Below are positions 60,752 through 64,000 of a DNA stretch of 64,000 nucleotides, piece by piece. The notes beneath the pieces were generated by a model that searched no databases, was not told the DNA's origin, and saw only the letters and a list, made by a program, of their open reading frames with translations. Every line of letters starts with the position of its first letter. Positions within the stretch are counted from its first letter, which is position 1. The translations under genes were made by a program, and so were the position numbers. The stretch is from NCBI GenBank assembly GCA_002633025.1, contig NMRB01000500.1:48022-112021 (forward strand), given 5' to 3'. Origin of the DNA: Notospermus geniculatus (Eukaryota > Nemertea > Pilidiophora > Heteronemertea > Lineidae).

Positions 60752-60838
60752 ACGTCCTAGAGGGACGATGACTAGGGGCAGATGTCAGAGAAAGCTATGC
60801 CTTAACCTTGGCCTACAACCAAGGTAGGTAGTTTAGCC
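60752..60838. other. Small insertion of about 90 bases in block B copy 2
   Basis: Sequence between 'ccagggatcaac' and 'cacctcttcgcc' is missing from copy 1, where those flanks are adjacent. It includes 'ccttggcctacaaccaagg', a short inverted repeat. Origin unknown. Confidence 0.6.
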
Positions 60839-61663
60839 ACCTCTTCGCCATTGATAAGAAGATGTCTCAAAGACATGAGGAAGTTATTCCTTCAGTGGAT
60901 GACCAGCCGAAGAATGGGCTCAAACACATCTCAGGGACAAAATCTGTTGGTCCCGATGGTGACCAATAAGTGGAGTGCCCACTATCTCATACGCTAAGCT
61001 CTTGCACGCTAAGCCAGAAATAAAAAATCTCCTCGCCTTGCTCCGTTCAGATATATTCAGAACCCATCTATTTTCCATTGCCAGGGGACCAGCGCGACAA
61101 GACGATGTCTGGCTTCTCGTCGAGGACTTGTAGCTTCTGCTTCCTCTTTCCTTCCTGCAGCTATCAACTGTTTTAGGAAATCGATACATCAGTCGTTAAT
61201 GTTCCAGGAATTGGATTATTGAATCAAAGTGTTGCCTTATTGGTCATTAGCATATTCATCGGAAGTCTCTTTTGGCTGATGTTGACCAGCGACGGTCTGA
61301 GATGGCAAACCTTTTCAGACTTCCCCGTTCAGAGAGTGGCAGACTGGTAACTTGTTGCTTTATCTCATAATTGGTTGTCTGGGAATCACCAGTTGTTGCT
61401 CATAATGCCCGTGAAACCTGTGAAGAGCTCGTGGCGGTGAACACAGGGCCATCTTCTGCCTGAGAGGAGGCAAGCTTGTCATATCAGTCTCATTAGTCTT
61501 ACGCATGTCACCTGATTGACTGGCGCCCAGGCTTCATTAGGTTTTCCCCTGAAAAAAAGAAGCCGCTTTTGTTAGACATAGAACGGGCTGATCTGCTTAA
61601 TCTGGTGGGAAAAGGTGCATGCTGTTATGAAGTTGGCATCACTCTTGGATGGAGTGATGAGCA

Positions 61664-61930
61664 CCAGGGCCCTGTTTCATAAAGCTAATGGTACGGTCCT
61701 CCCTCGCTATTACGAACCCTTCGGTACTAATGCGGAGTTCGTAATAACGAGGATTTACATACATGTCATGAACTTTTGGGAGCCAGACGTTGGGTTCGTA
61801 ATATCCGGGAGTTCGTAAAATCGAGGTTCGTAAGAGCGAGGGTGCACTGTGCCATTAAATTCAATGCATTTTCTATTTGGTTAAAGATACATGTACCATT
61901 AGCCTGAAGTCACTTTATGAACCAGGGCCC
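61664..61930. mobile_element. Nested foldback elements (block B copy 2), left arm eroded
   Basis: Counterpart of 48837-49114, but the left outer arm has lost 'gtgacttcaag', so the outer hairpin can no longer pair fully. The inner element is intact apart from substitutions. Confidence 0.65.
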
Positions 61931-62828
61931 ATCCTTATAACTCAATTCATTTACTCTTTTGGCGCATTATTCCTTGACGTATAACCAATCACAACCTGTG
62001 GGCCGACGTCTTCACCATTGGGCCTATCATCGGTTGTTGGTGGTGTTTGGTACCTCGGTGGGTTAACTTCTGAAAACTTCTTCTAAGATGCATCAGCGTT
62101 AATGGTGTTTTATTTTTTGTCATTTCCCACCTCAAGAGCTTACCAGAGATGTCCTCTTCCATGATTATCTGCCCACTCCATTATCTTTGAAAATTGGAAA
62201 TTTTCTTGCATATTTTTCCTGGATTATCGTCAGATCAAAGACATGCTGGCACTGTCGTTTCATAAGCCGATCGTGGTGATTGTAATATTATCCTTACCGA
62301 CCTCAAGTAGAGATCGACATCAAAACACTTGATGGGTTTCCGCGGTGGCAAATACGTTTCCATGGTTACATTTTGGCGACGTTTTCCCTGGATTGGTCTT
62401 GGCCGAAGTCTGGTCGGATAGCTTCCTCCGGTGAGCACCACTGGTCATGTTAAATGAGGCGTGAAGTGTCCGATTGTACCTATGATGGGTATTTGTCCAT
62501 CGATTACGTTTAACATCGGGAAGAGCACGGTCGATGGGTCTCGGCAAATGTTGCCAATTCTGATTGAAATCACACGGTTATTGGAGGGTGGTTTCTATGA
62601 ATACTGAAGGGCCCTGCTGGCCATAAACATCAGAGCAGCTGTGCTTCTGTGCCGTTCTCACAGGGCGACAGATCCACCAATATTTCTTATTTTGGTGCTT
62701 GACTTGAGATGCTTTGGCTTATGACTGAGATAACAGGAGGTGGTGGCGAGTTTGGCGATCTTCTGATCAGCGGCAACCATGGCCTTCAGGGAGTTGTGTT
62801 TTGGGAAGTCATCAAGGGTAACATCTTA

Positions 62829-63099
62829 GGGCATATTCGAATCCTTGTTCTAGACCACACTCGTGCTGACTTAGTTCATGTAGTTGTTGACTCAACTCGA
62901 GAACGGCAATCTCGAACGTCGAGAACGCAGCTCGTGTTCTTCTCAATCCTCCGCTGCGTGGAGAGTAAGGAGAACACTGTTCTTGACCCGAAACGGGTTG
63001 CGTTCTTGGCGTTCGAGACTGCCGTTCTCGAGTTGAGTCAACATCTACATAAACTGGGTCAGCACGAGTGTGATCAAGAACGAGGATTCGAATACGCCC
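62829..63099. mobile_element. 271-bp foldback MITE with TWA target
   Basis: The two halves are near-complete inverted copies of each other: 'tattcgaatcc' near each end, then 'cacactcgtgctgac', then 'ttgactcaactcgagaacgg'. TTA precedes it and TCA follows; the empty site in copy 1 (about 50556) has a single TTA. This suits a PIF/Harbinger-type MITE. A long open frame across it (62709-63203) is an artefact of the hairpin. Confidence 0.75.
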
Positions 63100-63232
63100 T
63101 CAAAGTCCTGTGTTCCCTCTGCCACTTCTCACTGCTGACTGCTGAAAAATTTCAGAAAAGATGCGCAAGTGGCCAATCCTATGGCTTCTGTGATGGATTT
63201 TAGGAGGTGTTCGGCCCTCGAGCCTAACATCT

Positions 63233-63302
63233 GGACTTTTGGCTCGATGGAAGAATGCCTGCCTTTGCATGCACGAGATCCCGGTTTGATTCTTGGTGTG
63301 GT
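63233..63302 (+). other. tRNA-Ala(TGC)-derived repeat or pseudogene (block B copy 2)
   Basis: Counterpart of 50681-50742; box B here reads 'ggtttgattct'. Confidence 0.5.
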
Positions 63303-63478
63303 TGGCAACACTTCCAAAATCACAGAGAATCGTTGAAGGTGATGGGCTATGTCAGTGGGTAGAATCCCTGACTATGGTGGGATATGTTGAAAAAATAGAG
63401 TAACGAGATCTTATTCCTATGACGGAATGTTCTTTAGACCTACTAGGTATCGAATCAGAACAATTTTGGACTCTTCGT

Positions 63479-64000
63479 TATGGTTTTACCACTGAATGAA
63501 AATCGACATGTCAACCAAATTAATCCTTTCTGTGTCAAACGATCCCTGCATCCCTCCCCCTTCTGGTAATCACAGTGTCGATTATTGCCCCCCTCCCAGT
63601 GCGATTCCTTCAATATTGGAGGAACATGTTCATTACATACTCACAATAGGAGACGATAGAAATGCTATCCCGGCTGTGATTGCCACATTGTAATTGAGCT
63701 TCGAATGTGCGGCGGTTGCGGTTCTCGTGAGGGTTGGTGTGAAAGGCACAGTTGGGGAAGTTAATACGGTGTTGGATTATTGAGTTATTTCTGAGAATTT
63801 CCAATGATTTTATAATCACAATTCATAGTTTTCTCTTGTGGCTGTTGGATGACGTCATCTTATTCAAAAAGCTAGCTTTATTTTGATTTCAGAGTTGGGT
63901 AAATCAATGTTCTTCAGCTGAACTATGATTTTCTATTGAAGTACCCCACCCACACATGCTGCAAGAGAGGCTCAAATTCAAGTGGTAGTAGGTCGATACC
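63479..64000. other. Non-coding DNA right of repeat block B
   Basis: Nothing recognised. Confidence 0.4.

Larger units (their letters stand above)
50918..63478. repeat. Repeat block B, copy 2 (12.6 kb)
   Basis: Tandem counterpart of 38343-50917, in the same orientation and order throughout. It differs by minisatellite copy number, a different 0.87-kb segment at 58600-59466, an extra 90 bases near 60752-60838, an extra 271-bp foldback element at 62829-63099, and absence of the element next to the 461-N gap. Confidence 0.9.

Noticed and set aside
62709-63203. 164-codon frame near the right end
   Set aside because: Most of it is the 271-bp foldback element, absent from the other copy.

Overview
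This window looks like nuclear DNA from an animal, most likely a marine invertebrate. It is mostly non-coding, with AT-leaning intron-like and intergenic sequence, many short foldback (MITE-like) elements, tRNA-derived repeats, several unrelated minisatellites, and frequent words such as 'acatgta' and 'taggcct'. There are assembly gaps of 400 and 461 N, plus two single N. The species cannot be fixed from the sequence. The closeness of the two repeated blocks (about 2-3% substitutions plus mobile-element presence/absence) would suit a highly heterozygous broadcast spawner.

Only one gene is recognised with confidence: the large 5' coding exon of an APBA/X11/Mint/LIN-10 family adaptor (29886-31977, + strand). 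It begins after a splice acceptor, has a Met start, encodes about 697 mostly acidic, Ser/Asp-rich residues, and ends in the conserved pre-PTB segment (DIK..I..., SPY, EPVWVMR) at a GTGAGT donor. A homopolymer A6 (30411-30416) breaks the frame by one base, probably a sequence error. The PTB and PDZ exons were not found. A partial second copy of the exon (26834-27361) is cut off mid-codon at a repeat junction.

Layout: 1-17.2 kb is non-coding DNA with scattered foldback elements, degenerate tandem repeats and one tRNA-derived SINE. A 400-N gap lies at 17367-17766. 18.2-23.5 kb is a run of four unrelated minisatellites. 22501-27361 and 27362-30413 are two tandem copies of one block carrying the upstream intron and the start of the APBA exon; the first copy also carries a 1.54-kb Harbinger-like non-autonomous transposon that the second lacks. 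30414-31977 is the rest of the APBA exon. 32.0-38.3 kb is intron or intergenic DNA with foldbacks and a dispersed repeat. 38343-50917 and 50918-63478 are two tandem copies of a 12.56-kb non-coding block differing by small changes, minisatellite copy number and inserted elements.

The strongest structural reading is that both repeated blocks are either recent tandem duplications or, more likely, two haplotypes assembled end to end. The truncated exon copy differs from the intact one almost only at synonymous sites (9 of 11), as expected of alleles of a working gene rather than a dead duplicate. No new defence, secretion or biosynthetic system was found.
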